A DNA stretch of 64,000 nt from Micractinium sp. NFX-FRZ. Taxonomy: Eukaryota; Chlorophyta; Trebouxiophyceae; Chlorellales; Chlorellaceae. The notes below the pieces were generated by a model. It worked only from the letters and a program-made list of their open reading frames with translations. It had not been told where the DNA came from and ran no database searches. The stretch lies in contig JAPTJF010000349.1 in assembly GCA_029339195.1 (NCBI GenBank), positions 1 to 64,000 on the forward strand. Direction: 5' to 3'. This document shows, piece by piece, positions 1 to 11,284 of this stretch. Within the stretch, counting starts at the first letter, position 1, and every line of letters starts with the position of its first letter. Made by a program: the position numbers and the translations under genes.

Positions 1-636
1 GCACCTGGCGCCACCGCTCTCCGTCCGCTCCGCCGCTGCCGGCTCGCGCCGCCCAGTTTCCCCACCAGCGAGCCAGCGCAGCGGCTGCTTGATATTCAGG
101 AGTGGTCCACACGTGATGCTGCCCAAGTCTCTGGGGACAGAGCATCAGACACCCAGCATGCTGAGAGGCAGCGTCACGCTGTGCCACGCTATGCTCTCAT
201 AGCCCGCCAGCTACGCTCCTGCATGCGCTCCAACTGAGCACCGCACCTTTTGCACCTGCTGTGCCCAGCCACTTGCCATGACACCCCAACTTTATAGTGT
301 GACTTGATTTGCTTATAGATGTGGTTATATTGACAAGAGAATATGTATCACGCGGATAAGCGGGCGAAAGAATGAGCACGGTTGCGAGGGTGGGCGAGAT
401 GAGCAGTACGAGAAGAGCAGTGCTGCCACTACAAAATCAGGTAGCGGTGATTCCAATCTGCCGGCATAACCGTTATAACCTGGCAGGCAAATATCCGCCC
501 GTGGCGCTCACGTTTGACAGGCCTTACCCCTGCAGAAATTGGGCCGCATCACAGTACTTAAGCCACGGCACGGGCGGCGCTGCAGAACACACAAGCAGGA
601 ACATCCTGCGCAGCACACTGACAGGCTGCGACAACA
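1..636. other. Flank with no supported gene
   Basis: I see no convincing coding exon here. The part nearest the prominin-like gene should hold its 3' untranslated region, because that minus-strand gene ends at 637. Reading frames exist in several directions, but none has recognisable motifs or consistent splice junctions. The first 100 bases are C/G-rich and could belong to a neighbour that starts outside the window. Confidence 0.5.
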
Positions 637-3600
637 TCACAATAGCAGCATAGAATGGCCAGCACGGCAGCCCACCTTGGACCTGAACAGAGACTTGAAG
701 CGACTGCTGCCAGGCCCCACGCTCCCGCTGCCGCCTCTGCTCAGGCTGCCGCCAGCGACCGCGGCGCCGCTGCCGCCCCTGCTGAGGCCTCCGCTAGCGC
801 CCACGCTTCCGCTTCCGTCTCTGCTCAAGCTGCTGCCTGTGCCGCTGATCGCATGTGACAGCAGCTCCGACCGGCTGGCTGCCTCAGCTGCTATTTCGTT
901 TGCCGCCGCAGCAGCGCCGCTGCCCCGAGGGCTCCGTGCTGGGAAAGCCCGCCCTGAGCCGCCCGCTGCCCCGCTGCCCTTGCGGAACAGCTCCGACCGA
1001 TCTGCTGCAACAGCGGCGGCCGCGGCCGACCCCCGGGGTGAGGTGGGCCCTGCAACAGAGCCCCGGGGGGAGGGGGACCCCGAGCCAGGCACCCCTGAGA
1101 ACTGCTGGCGCAGGCTGCCGCCGCCGTCACTGGCGGCAGAGGCGGCAGAGCCTCTTGGCGAGCCCCGGCCAGAGGCGTGCCTGGCGTGCCAGCTGGATAT
1201 GAACTGGGACCTGCGAGGCGAGGAGAGGGCGGCACGTGTGCTGAGCTGGCAGGCAGGCTGAGCTGGCAGGCAGGCAGCCATGAAACGCACCCGCCAGGCA
1301 AGGGAACTTGGCAAGTGCCATGATGGCACCGTGCACAGCACACACAGCGCAGCACAGTGCAGCAAGATGCCTGCAGCTGCGCTCACTCTGCCCCGCCTGG
1401 GCTGCGCGGCGTGGTGGCGGCACGGGCGTCTGCTGCAATGGTGATGGCCGGCTTGTCCTTGGGCCCTAGAGCGCCCTCCTTTGGCGCCAGGGGGAAGGGC
1501 GCCTCGTCCACAAAGTGCTTCTTGCGGTAGCAGGCCCAGCAGCTGCAAAATAGAAGAAGGAAGGTCCAGATAGGCACATGATCAGCTTGGGCGCGCCCTC
1601 GCCTCGAGGTGCTGCTGACAGAGCCAGAGCAGCAAGGCATGCACCAGTTGGCACTGACAAAATCGGCTGCAGGCATTCCTACTGGTGGCGCATGCACAGC
1701 TGGCGTGCAGCACTCACCCCTTAACGCGCCCAAGCTTGTCCAGCGAGGCAATGAAGCTGAAGGACAGCATGCACAGCGCGACGCCGCAGCTGCCCGCCAG
1801 CACCAGCGCCAGCCACTGCCAGCCCACCATGTCCAGAGTGCGGCAGCAGGCAAAGGATTTCACCGTCACGTAGACTGCGGCAAAAGGGACAAGAGCGGGT
1901 GGCGTCAGGTGATGAGGCAGACTGCAGCGCTGACTATGGCGAGGGGTGCGTGTAGGTGGGGAGATGAATAGGCAGGGACTCCTCGGAGGCAGCTGGGCAC
2001 GCAAGGGCCAGGAGGTGGGTGAACGGCCAAGCACATGGGCGGGCGAAGTTTAGGGGGAGGTGGTGGATGAGTGAACTGCCTGGAGGGAGGGCTGCCGCTG
2101 TGTTCCTCTCATTGCTAGATCTTGCTAGATCAACACATCGCCTCTCTCTCCCAGGCCCAGCAACAATACCCACTAACAGCACGCTCAGCCCAGCGCCCAC
2201 CGCTGCCGCTTTCCTGCCACCCCAACTTCCCAGGCCTTTCCTGCCAGCAGCATCCCTGCCCTGCCCCCGCTTGCCTGGGTGCACCGCTTTACGGCTGGCC
2301 TGGGCTAACAAAGCTGTCAGCCTGTCCTCCACTTCATACGACAGCTCCACAGCGGTGTCCACTGGGCCCGCCAGCAGCGGGCGCAGCTTGAACTGCCCCG
2401 CCACGTCCTGCAAGGATGCATGTTGCATAGCCCATCGAAACGTCACAAGCAGCGCTGGCAGACGGCCCTGCTCACCGCCCTGCCCGACCTACCCGCTCCC
2501 CAAGGTGCTCAGCTAGGTGCTCTCCTGCCCTGCCCGCGCCCGCCAATCCCACCAGCACAACATGAGGTCCATGCCGCACTTCGGCCCCCAGGCCCCACTC
2601 TAGCAGGTCCTGGCGTGTGGTGCGACCTGCGCACACGCTCCCAACCAGTCAACTGCAGCTGTTCTACCTACCTAGAAACTCCCCCAACCCTCTGCACCTG
2701 TCCCACATGCCCTCGGCCCGCAGTGAGCCCCACCTGCAGCAGGTCTTGACGCGTGGCGTTGATCTGTGCGAACACGTCGGCGGTGTCCAGCCCAAAGGCC
2801 TCCAGCAGCAGCGCCTCCAGGGGCCCTCCCTGGTCCAGCAGGTAGTAGCGGGCCAGAGCCAGCGCCTGGGAGCCGTCAGAGGTGTCGTTGGGCAGGCGCA
2901 TGATGATTTGGGCGTCCAGGTTGGCGCAGCTGAGGGGCAGACGGTGCATGGAGCGGGTGGGGGCTTGGTAGGTGGGGTGAGTGGCTGTGATGGGCGGTGG
3001 GCGTGGTGGGCAGATGGGAGGCTTGCCCCCGCACAAATCGGACAAGAGCCCCCTGCTGCCCCATCACCCAAGCGCCCACCCCAGAGTACTGCACTAGTGC
3101 ACCGCGCTGCATCGTGCTCACCCGTCGGTCCCCGCCTTGAGCACAAACGACAGGCCCAGCACGCCAGCAAACAGCACCGCCATGAGCAGCAGTGTGAGCA
3201 CGGTGAATAGCTTGATGCCCAGAGGCCAGTTGAGCATCTGGGACAGTGCCAGCCAGAGTGCGAAAAAACAGGCGGAGGCAAAGAGGGCGTAGAGCACGGC
3301 GGTGCGGCTGCGGGGCAGCAGGGTGGGTGGACAGCGTGGGCGGGTGGGTGGGTACGGCAGGTGACAGGGGCAGGTGAAGGCAGGTCAACAGCCCGCCCCG
3401 CCATGCATCACACTTGTGCAGTGGTGCGAGCACATCATGTAACGTGATGCAATCTTCAGAACTGCCCCCTTCCCCCACCTTCCCCTTGCACGCCATGCTC
3501 ACATGTTGTCATACTTGCGCAGCTGTGGAACCACATCTGCTTTCAGCTCCTCAATGCGCCCCACAGTCTGGCGCTCGGCATCCTCCAGGCTTTCTGTGAC

Positions 3601-6600
3601 CTCTGCCATCTCCCGCTTGATCACCGCCTGCCCATCGGTCAGCGCCTGCGTGGCAGGGGCGCGTGCGGAGGAGCAGGTGAAGGGAAGGGTTGTGCAGCGC
3701 TCTGTGCCACAGCACATGCACCCCGCCCCTTCCCGCCAGGCGGCTGAGCACCAACCGCCGATACCTGCCGTTTGAAGCTTCTCATGCTCCCTTCCTGGCA
3801 ACTTGGCACGAGAGGAATGCCTGCCCAACGGAAAGAAGCGAAGCGAGCCTCCAAGGCTGAAACTCCGGGTGCTCCCCGGCTTGGCTCACCTGCTGCACAG
3901 TGCCCACAATGTCCTCCACCTGTGCCTGCGCATCCACCGCCAGGCGGCTCGGGGGCTGCGGCAGCCCAGCATATGCTGTTGTCAGGCCTTCCAGGCTGCC
4001 CAGGTAGGGCGCCACGTCAGGCACGCTGCCCAGCTGGCCCTGCATGCTGACAACCTGGTCCCGCTGCTCCACCAGCAGGTCGTGCAGGCCGGGCAGCAGG
4101 CCCTGCAGGGTGGTGGCCTGCACAGGGCAGGGGGGCAGGGCACGGGCAGGAGCGCACAGGTGTGGCTCAGTGCAGGGCAGGAGGAGCAGCGGGTGGGGCC
4201 TGGCCTATGCAGGGGTGCCTGGTGTGCGCTGCGCTGGCCAGTGCTGCACCGGTTGCAGGCATCAAGTGCAGCTGTGCAGGCCGCAACGTGGCCACGCGTG
4301 CTCAGCATTCAACATGACATCCCCCCCGCCCCACCTGCACAAACAGCGTTGAGCTGGATGGGACCTGCCCAGCAGCGCCTGCCACAGTGCCAGCCGCGGC
4401 CTGCGCTGCGGCCACCAGCGCTGCCCAGGCTCCCGGTGCCATGCCGCCGCCAGCGCCATAGGTGCTGCTGTAGCTGTCCAGCTGCGTCAACAAGCTTTGC
4501 AGCTGCGCCTGGCTGGCGGTCAGGTTGCCCTCTGCCGCCTGCAGCGCTGCAATTGCGGCAGGCAGGTCCAGGCCTTGGATGGCAGTCCTGATGCCCACCG
4601 CCGCCTGCATCTGCTCTAAGGCACTGTCGACTGTGGCCAGAGGCAGGGCCGCATCCAGCTGGCCTGCCAGGCTGGCCGGCGACTCGGGCTGCCTGACCAG
4701 GCTCGACAGCGTGGCCTGCACAGGCAGGCAGGTGGGCGGGCAAGTGCAGGCGGGCAGGTAAGCAGGTGAGCTGTTGGGTGGGCTAGTTGCATGCAAGCAC
4801 TGAGCATCTGCGCTGGCCCCAGCAGGACATTCCCATTGCTGCATCTCCACTCCAGCACCCAGCCATACCACTGCCTCCTCCCCGGTCTCTTCACATCGCC
4901 GCCACAGCCGCCGCTCGCACCTGTGCCGCCTGCAGCAGCGCCACCGACTCCCCCAACTGGCGGGGCAGCACCAGCACCAATGTGTTGACATGGTCGGCCC
5001 GCTCCAGCAGGGCAGCAATGCAGGGCTCTTTGGCCGTGTAGTTGCCCTGCAGCCAGCGCAGCGTGTCGGCGACCGCGCCCGCATCCAGCGCCACGCCGCG
5101 TATGTCCTCCAAGGCTGCCAGCGCATCCGGCACATAGGCGTCAGTGGTGCCAGCTGCCTGCAGTGTTTGGAGGGCAGCTCGCAGCCCGCCCAGGTCTGCC
5201 AGCTTGGCGGCCATCGGCTGCGGGGTGGTGAGCAGCGCGCTGAGCGCGCTGCGTGCTGCCGCCAGCTGGGCCGAGTCCTCGCTGGCGGGGTCCAGAGCCT
5301 GGGATGCGTTGAAGAAGGCCTGCAGAAGGAGGCGCGTGAACAGCAGGGATACTGGTTGGTGGGGCATGCAGGCGGGCTGACCGGCAGCTTTAACACGGCG
5401 GCCTAACACGAGACAAGCGCACGCCTGTGGGAATGGGTAAAAGCCAACTATATTGCTAGCTGCGGGCCAGAGAGCAGCAGGCAGCATGGACATGTGCGCT
5501 TCTCCCCCTCCGCCCTGCCCACCTCTGCCTGGGGCAAGAGCCCGTTGATAGAGTCAGTCAGCAGCGCCTCGCCACCCGCCACCGTCTGCAGCGCCGCCGT
5601 GTAGGCGCCTGACGCCGGGGCTGGCGCCAGCACGCCGGCCAGGGCACCCAGGTGGGTTCCGAGGTTGGTCAGGGCGGGTGCTAGCACGCTGTCCACGCTG
5701 GCCCGCGTGGCGAGCAGGTCAGCACCCAGCTGCGTCGGGTCGGGCAGGCTGTCCAGCCAGGGTGCAACGCACTGCAGGCTGGCTGTCAGGTCTGCAGGGG
5801 GTGGGAGGGATGCATGGGAAGAGGGATCAGGGGTAAGTAGCTCAAGTGCAGCGGGTACATGCTGGGCATCTCTGGAGTCACATGCAGAAGACAAACAGGG
5901 CAGGCAGGGCTCCTTCGTTGCCTTCTCTCAGCGAGCAAAGCTTTCTGCTGCACGACGTGTTCACCTAAGAGGCTCACCTGCCTATCCAGAACGCCCCGCA
6001 GCAGCATGCTTAGACCCACCAAAGCATGTGCGTGGTCCCACCCCGTGACGCCCCCGCCACAGGCTGTAAGTGAAAGTGTGGCTCTCACCTGTGACGTTCG
6101 CCTCCACGTCGAGCACACCCTGCAGCATGCTCAGCACCCCGCCCACAGCGTTTGCAGACGCCACCGCCGCGCGGCCGCTGCCCAGGATGTCGCCAACAAA
6201 GCGCTGCAGGCATAGGATGAGAGTGGTGGCAGCAGTTGGGACATGCAGGCCAGAGGGATGCCAGGGTACGGCAGTGCGGGCCACGACTCGGACAGCAGCA
6301 TGCAGTGGTGGCTCAAAAGCAGCATCTGCCAGTAAGGCACGCTGACAGGAACCAAGGCGAGCACCACACACTCAGCACGGCAAGAACTCATCTGCCAAGC
6401 GTGCCATAACCCGCGGCGTCCCCAGAAGCCCCCAGCATAGCACCCATGCATAGCACCCAGCGTAGCACCCAGCAATTTCCTGAACAGCCGCAGACACCTG
6501 TCCAGGCCAGCACCCACCTGCGTGTCATCCACCACCCGCACCCCCGCCGCCACGAGCCCCCGATCCATGCGCGCCATGCCCAGCGCGCACCCCCCCGCCA

Positions 6601-7257
6601 CGCCGCCCAGCAGCAGCGCCGCCAGCACTTTGAGGCACGTGAGCCAGCGTGCAGTGATGTACTTGGGTTCCGCATCCTTTCCGCGCTTGCCCCGCGTGCC
6701 GCAGCAACAGCAGCAGCTGCCGCAGCAGCAGCGCAGGCAGCGCCTGCAGGGTGAGGCAGGTAGGCGTACGTGAGTGCAGGGCTGAGCGTGCGTCATATGC
6801 AGAAGATGGGAGCAGGTGGGTGCTGATTCCTGCCAGCCTACATATGTCTCCAGTGTGCGCTCACCACAAAAGGAAGAGGACGAGCAGGGCAGCTGCCATA
6901 CCCAGGCCGATGAGAGCGGGCCAGGCACTCTTTAGGGCCGTGCCAGTCCAGTACTCTGCCTTCTCGGGCAAGAAGTCTTCATTGGGTGTCGGGCTTTGTG
7001 CAAGCGGCGTGGACTGCAGGTTGACAGAGGGCAATGGGTGATGGGGACCACTCTTGCGCAAGGAGCGGGCAACACACCAGCGGGCACAACGCCCCGCTCA
7101 CCCGCCACACCGCCGAGCCGTCGCAGTCTTGCACCGCCACCACTGCGCCACGGGCATTTGATGTCTCTTCTGGCGGCATCAGGAACCCCTGGGAGCGACA
7201 GACCGCGAGCTGGGCCAGCAGCAACAGGCCCATGGGCAACATTTGGCGAAACTGCAT
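637..7257 (-). CDS. Prominin-like five-span membrane glycoprotein
   Basis: Fifteen exons chain in one frame to about 1,149 aa: 7257-7102, 7013-6865, 6743-6518, 6203-6089, 5791-5523, 5319-4921, 4715-4335, 4117-3890, 3645-3503, 3307-3122, 2929-2734, 2407-2293, 1874-1718, 1542-1387 and 1210-637. The order is a signal peptide (hydrophobic MGLLLLAQLAVC), a short N-terminal ectodomain, TM1 (ALIGLGMAAALLVLFLLW), a cysteine-rich stretch, TM2, a first large loop of about 500 aa rich in Ala/Leu helices with NxS/T sites, TM3-TM4 (start TAVLYALFASACFFALWL), a second loop, TM5, and a long Ser/Gly/Arg tail with repeated SPRGS and LSRxGSGS motifs. Prominins share this signal-peptide plus five-TM, two-big-loop plan and the Cys-rich segment after TM1, and in animals they shape membrane protrusions. 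The match is by topology, not residue identity. If the 1386-1211 intron is not spliced, the protein instead stops just inside that intron at 1383 with a short tail. Confidence 0.6.
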
Positions 7258-7508
7258 CCTTCCCAACACAGCTGGCCGCCTCAAAAGGCGACCGTGACCA
7301 TAGTGACGCCCTGGGGTGGGTGGGAAGCGCGGGCGACGCTGCGAAACGGGCAGTCTCCCTGCCACGTCGATGGCGTCTGCAGTCCTTGCCGCCTTCTCCG
7401 TCAGGCCAACTTTGTTTTCGGCGCTACACTCGCACATCCAGAAGCAGCAGCAGTGCTCTAGCTCCTGCAGACAAGGCCCCCAAAAGTCTCTTCTCAGTGG
7501 AGTGCAAA
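7258..7508. promoter_or_regulatory. Compact divergent promoter, prominin-like / UBC12
   Basis: Only 251 bases separate the two start codons, which point away from each other. Both 5' untranslated regions and a shared bidirectional promoter must fit here. I see no clear TATA box. The assignment follows from gene orientation. Confidence 0.5.
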
Positions 7509-10331
7509 ATGATCAAGCTCTTCAGCGTCAAGGTGAGCATGGGACAGGGATCACGGTCACACTTGGCCGGTGGCCAGGCGATCACTGGGCGGACTTGAAT
7601 GCCCGGAATGCCGCGGCCTATGGGCTCTGCAGCGCCAACTGGCCCGCGGTCCAACCTACCGCACGCTATTCTGGGCGGGAGTGCTCGGACGGCCGGGCTG
7701 GCCCAGCGCTGGGGCCAGCGGCAACACCTCGCGCGGATGCGCCGCCGGCGGCGGCACCGGCGGCGGCGCTCAGTCCTGCCGCCTTGGTCCGGGATTTGCG
7801 GCTGTGTACCCAGCCCTGTTTGCCCGATGTGCACATGTGCCAGCCCATTTGGAACTAGTAAGCACCCAACTCATTGGTCCATCCTGTCCATACCTGGCCC
7901 GCCGTCGCTTGTTTGCATTGCAGGAGAAGGCAAAGAAGGATGCAGCGGCAGCCAACGGCAAGCAGCAGAAGACCACAGCGGGAGAGCTGCGGGTGCAGAA
8001 GGGTGAGCAGGGTCGGGCACGTGCGTGTGGGCTTGTGCATCCTGTATTGCACGGGCGCAGATATATGGGCGGGTGCTGGGCCTACTGTCGAGGATGCTGC
8101 CTGCTGCCCGCGCACAGTTCCCATGTGCCGGTGGACTTTCGAGGTTTGCACACTGGGCACGCATTGCCCAATCGTCCTCGTACGCTCTTTTCGCATCCCA
8201 GGCGCACATATTGGTACCACCTGTCGCCGCCTCGCTTGCGGCCCACCCTCCATCTCCACCGCCCTTCCTAAACTCCTTGCTGCCCCCCTCCCTCCATCGC
8301 CTCTTCCCTCCCTCACCTCTCTCCTTCCTCTTTCCCCTCCCCCTGCAGACATCAGCGAGCTGGACCTGCCCAAGTCCACCACATCAACTCCTCGCTGCTC
8401 CCCTCCCTCCCTTCCTCTTACCTCCCTCCCGCGCTCCCTCCCGCATTCCCTCCTCCACCCCTCCCTCTTCCCTCCCTCCCGTCCTCACTCCCCTCTTTCT
8501 CTCCTCCCCTCCCTTTGCAGACATCAGCGAGCTGGACCTGCCCAAGAGCGTGAGCATTCGCTTCCCCGACGGCAACGACAAGATCATGAGCTTTGAGGTC
8601 ACCCTGAAGCCGGACGAGGGGCTGTACAAGTGAGGCAGCTCCCTTTTGCGCTGACGTGTCCTGGTTGTTCTGCTGTTTGGGCTGCTGGATGGTGGCATTA
8701 TGCTGGTTTTGAGGCCAGTTGAAGCCGGGGGTGGGGGGCTGACAAGTGAGCTTGAAGGCTGTGTAGCCCAGGGTGGGGCTGTTGTGCCACCCAGTGGGTG
8801 CTGTGGGGCTGTAGAATGGGAGGCCAAATAGAGTGTGGGTGCTGCTGGACCGGCGCTCTACAGAGCAGGTGCTGTCGATAACTAGGCAGGCATCGTGCGT
8901 GGGGCAGGCAGCGGCAAGCGGCAGGCGACGCACCGCTGCTCTAACGAGGCAGGGGCCGGCGGTTGTTGGTGGCTCGCTGCCACCATCTGCAACTTCCTGC
9001 CCCCACACCCTGCTTACACCCTGCCTTGCCCTGCCCGTCCCTCCCGCTCCCCGCGCCCACAGGGGCGGCGCCTTCCTCTTCTCGTTTGCGGTGCCCCCCG
9101 GCTACCCCCACGACCCTCCCAAGGTCAAGTGCCTCACCAAGGTGTACCACCCAAACATCGACCTGGAGGTGAGGAAGTGGGTGGGGCACCCCGCCTGAAC
9201 CGTCCTTCACGTACCGCCACACAATGCACCGCACGCCACCCTGGCAACACCTGCCTCGCGTCGCTCTCCCTGCCTGTTCCACGTCCACCGCCCCCGCCCA
9301 CGTTGCCCAGGGCATCAGCTTCCTCAGCATCCGCCCCCATGTCTGCTCACTGCCCCCCTGTGTGTGCCACGCCCCCCGCCCTTGTGTGCCTGCCTGCGCA
9401 GGGCAACATCTGCCTCAACATCCTGCGGGAGGACTGGAAGCCGGTGCTGACCATCACCGCCATCATCTACGGGCTCAACTTCCTCTTCCTGGTGAGGGCT
9501 GGCGGGGTGCGGGCTGCAAGGGTGGGCGGGGCGGGGGTGCTGCTGCATGTGTGGGCAGGGTGCGCGTGGCTCAAGTTCCCCTTCTTGGCGAGCTCACATG
9601 TGCGTGAGGGTGGGGTGTGGGTGGCCGTGCAATGCATGCCATCCTGCGGGTACACGCAGCACAGCCCCTCGTCCTGGCCCTGCCACCCCACCCACTCTGC
9701 TCGCTCAATCCCGCCGCCCTCAGCCCCCCCAACCCCGACCACCCTATCAACACGGAGGCATTGTGATCGGCCTTTCTCACCCCGTCCCTCACTCGCCTCT
9801 CAACTCCACTGCCCTTATGCAGGCCCCCAACCCCGACGACCCGCTGAACAAGGAGGCGGCGCAGACAATGCAGCAGAGCCCCGCGCAGTTTGAGCGGGTG
9901 GTGGCGCAGTCAATCACACGCGGCTGCAGCATCGGGGGTGAGCACACACCGAGGGGGCACACGTGGAGTGCAGCAGCGGAGGGGGTCCACGCGTGGAGGC
10001 GTGGGTTCTTGGGGGGCCGTCTTTTGCCAATAACATTTGTGTAGCATTGCGAGTAGGTGATAGGTTGGGGGACGGTTCGTTAGTGATGGGGTGGTTGGGA
10101 AGGCTCACGGGCTGCCTGTAACATGTGTTGTAGCGTCGCGGGTGGGAGGGAGATAGGGAGAACGGTGCGCATGCAGCGCTCCGGTGTGAGTTGCTGGCCT
10201 CGGTAGGCGAGAAAGAGTTGAGTGGATATGTACCTTTCAGCCATGTTTGTTGAGCACAGCATGCCCCCCTGCTGCCCGTGTATGCTGCAGGAGAGTACTT
10301 CCCGCCTGCTCGCGGCGAGCGCAGCGGCTGA
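7509..10331 (+). CDS. UBC12: NEDD8-conjugating enzyme E2 (UBC12)
   Basis: Seven exons (7509-7532, 7924-8002, 8521-8629, 9063-9168, 9402-9491, 9823-9937, 10291-10331) give 187 aa in one frame. UBC12 receives NEDD8/RUB from its E1 and passes it to cullins, which activates SCF-type ubiquitin ligases in nucleus and cytosol. Diagnostic features are the N-terminal MIKLFSVK peptide, which in known UBC12 docks to the NEDD8 E1 and is absent from ordinary E2s, the UBC fold motif [18 protein letters not shown] with the catalytic Cys in NICLN, then [18 protein letters not shown] and [12 protein letters not shown]. The last exon is tiny and ends [14 protein letters not shown], diverging from the usual ending of the family. 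The start is fixed by the conserved first eight residues. Two introns carry decayed copies of the next exon's start (8349, about 9723). Confidence 0.95.
8349..8375 (+). repeat. Ghost copy of UBC12 exon 3 start
   Basis: The first 26 bases of exon 3 (8521 onward, encoding ISELDLPK) are repeated exactly here, preceded by an intact CTGCAG acceptor. The copies lie 172 bases apart. After these 26 bases similarity stops. Splicing to this copy would add 172 nt and shift the frame (172 = 57x3+1). Confidence 0.95.
9720..9766 (+). repeat. Ghost copy of UBC12 exon 6 start
   Basis: A C-rich stretch ending in AG, followed by a degraded version of the exon 6 start (real exon at 9823, [13 protein letters not shown]), lies about 100 bases upstream of the true junction. 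Matches include AACCCCGAC and a shared GGAGGC. Substitutions break the reading. Confidence 0.85.
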
Positions 10332-11284
10332 GGTGGCGGCGCCTTGCGTGCAGGCCCACGCCCCGCTCTACAAGGCATTGCCCTGCCGGCAGTCTGCCGG
10401 GCTGCAGCAGTCGGCCAGGGCGGGCTTGCAGCCTACCGCCCTGGCCGCCCCCTCCGCCCTGCTATTCCTTCGCCCCTCTGCGACTCGCGTGTAATCCCCC
10501 GCTCCCTGTACACCCCAGGTGCCCATCGCTTCTGCTGCCGCCACCCCTGCGGCCCTGCCTTTTTCGGGGCTGGCAGCAGCTGTGCGTCCCACCCCTCGTC
10601 TCCTGCTTTCCGCTGCTCTGCTCTCTGCTACGCTTGCCCCATGCTGCCCTTGCTGCTGCCCGTTCCTTGCGCGTTCCATTCCCCCACTCCCTCTCGTTCT
10701 CATGCTGTCTCCCCTGTACTTCACCCCCCACCCCCCCTCCTCTCTGCACATCCATTGCATTTCATGACCAGCACAACACGCTGCCTGTACACCATGCACA
10801 CACACACGTACAAGACGAGTTGGAGGCTGGCGGCAAGCGGTGCTACGAACAGCCGTTGCTGCACGCCCCTGCTCTGGAGCTGGCAGCAGTTCAGCGTGGG
10901 GTTGCCCACAGCAGCCATCCGGTACACGCCCCAGGGCGGTCGAGCGCGCTGCCGCGTGCATGTCCATATAATGCAACAGTGTGGTTGAGGGGCCACGAAC
11001 TTCTGGGTGTGGTGTACATGTGTAGTACCTGACAGGGTGACTGCAAGGGCTGCCATGATTTGATTGGCCAGAGCTCGCCGCTACCAGCTGCAGCCTGCTC
11101 TCAGCTGCCGCCTGGCGGCAGCACGGCAGAGGTGGCGTATCTGTCTGTGCGGAGTGCGGCAAGCTCTTGCCGATTTTCAAGTGTCGCTGGATCTGGCATC
11201 CACCTCAAACTGCCCTCGTTGCTCTCAGGCCCAGGCAGAACCCTCGCTCGCATTTGCGAGTTTTGGGGCTGCTGAACCCAAGAA
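10332..11284. other. UBC12 3' region and MYND-gene promoter
   Basis: This stretch lies between two plus-strand genes. It holds the UBC12 3' untranslated region with a TGTAA motif at 10490, and the 5' flank of the TPR/ankyrin/MYND gene. There is a short CA repeat near 10798-10807. I see no further gene. Confidence 0.5.
10490..10494 (+). terminator. TGTAA polyadenylation-type signal, UBC12
   Basis: TGTAA is the usual chlorophyte polyadenylation motif. This copy lies about 160 bases after the UBC12 stop codon. One five-base motif alone is weak evidence; its position supports it. Confidence 0.45.

Noticed and set aside
539..1261. Pro/Leu/Ala-rich plus-strand frame
   Set aside because: It is antisense to the phase-consistent last exon of the prominin-like gene and lacks its own splice or start context.
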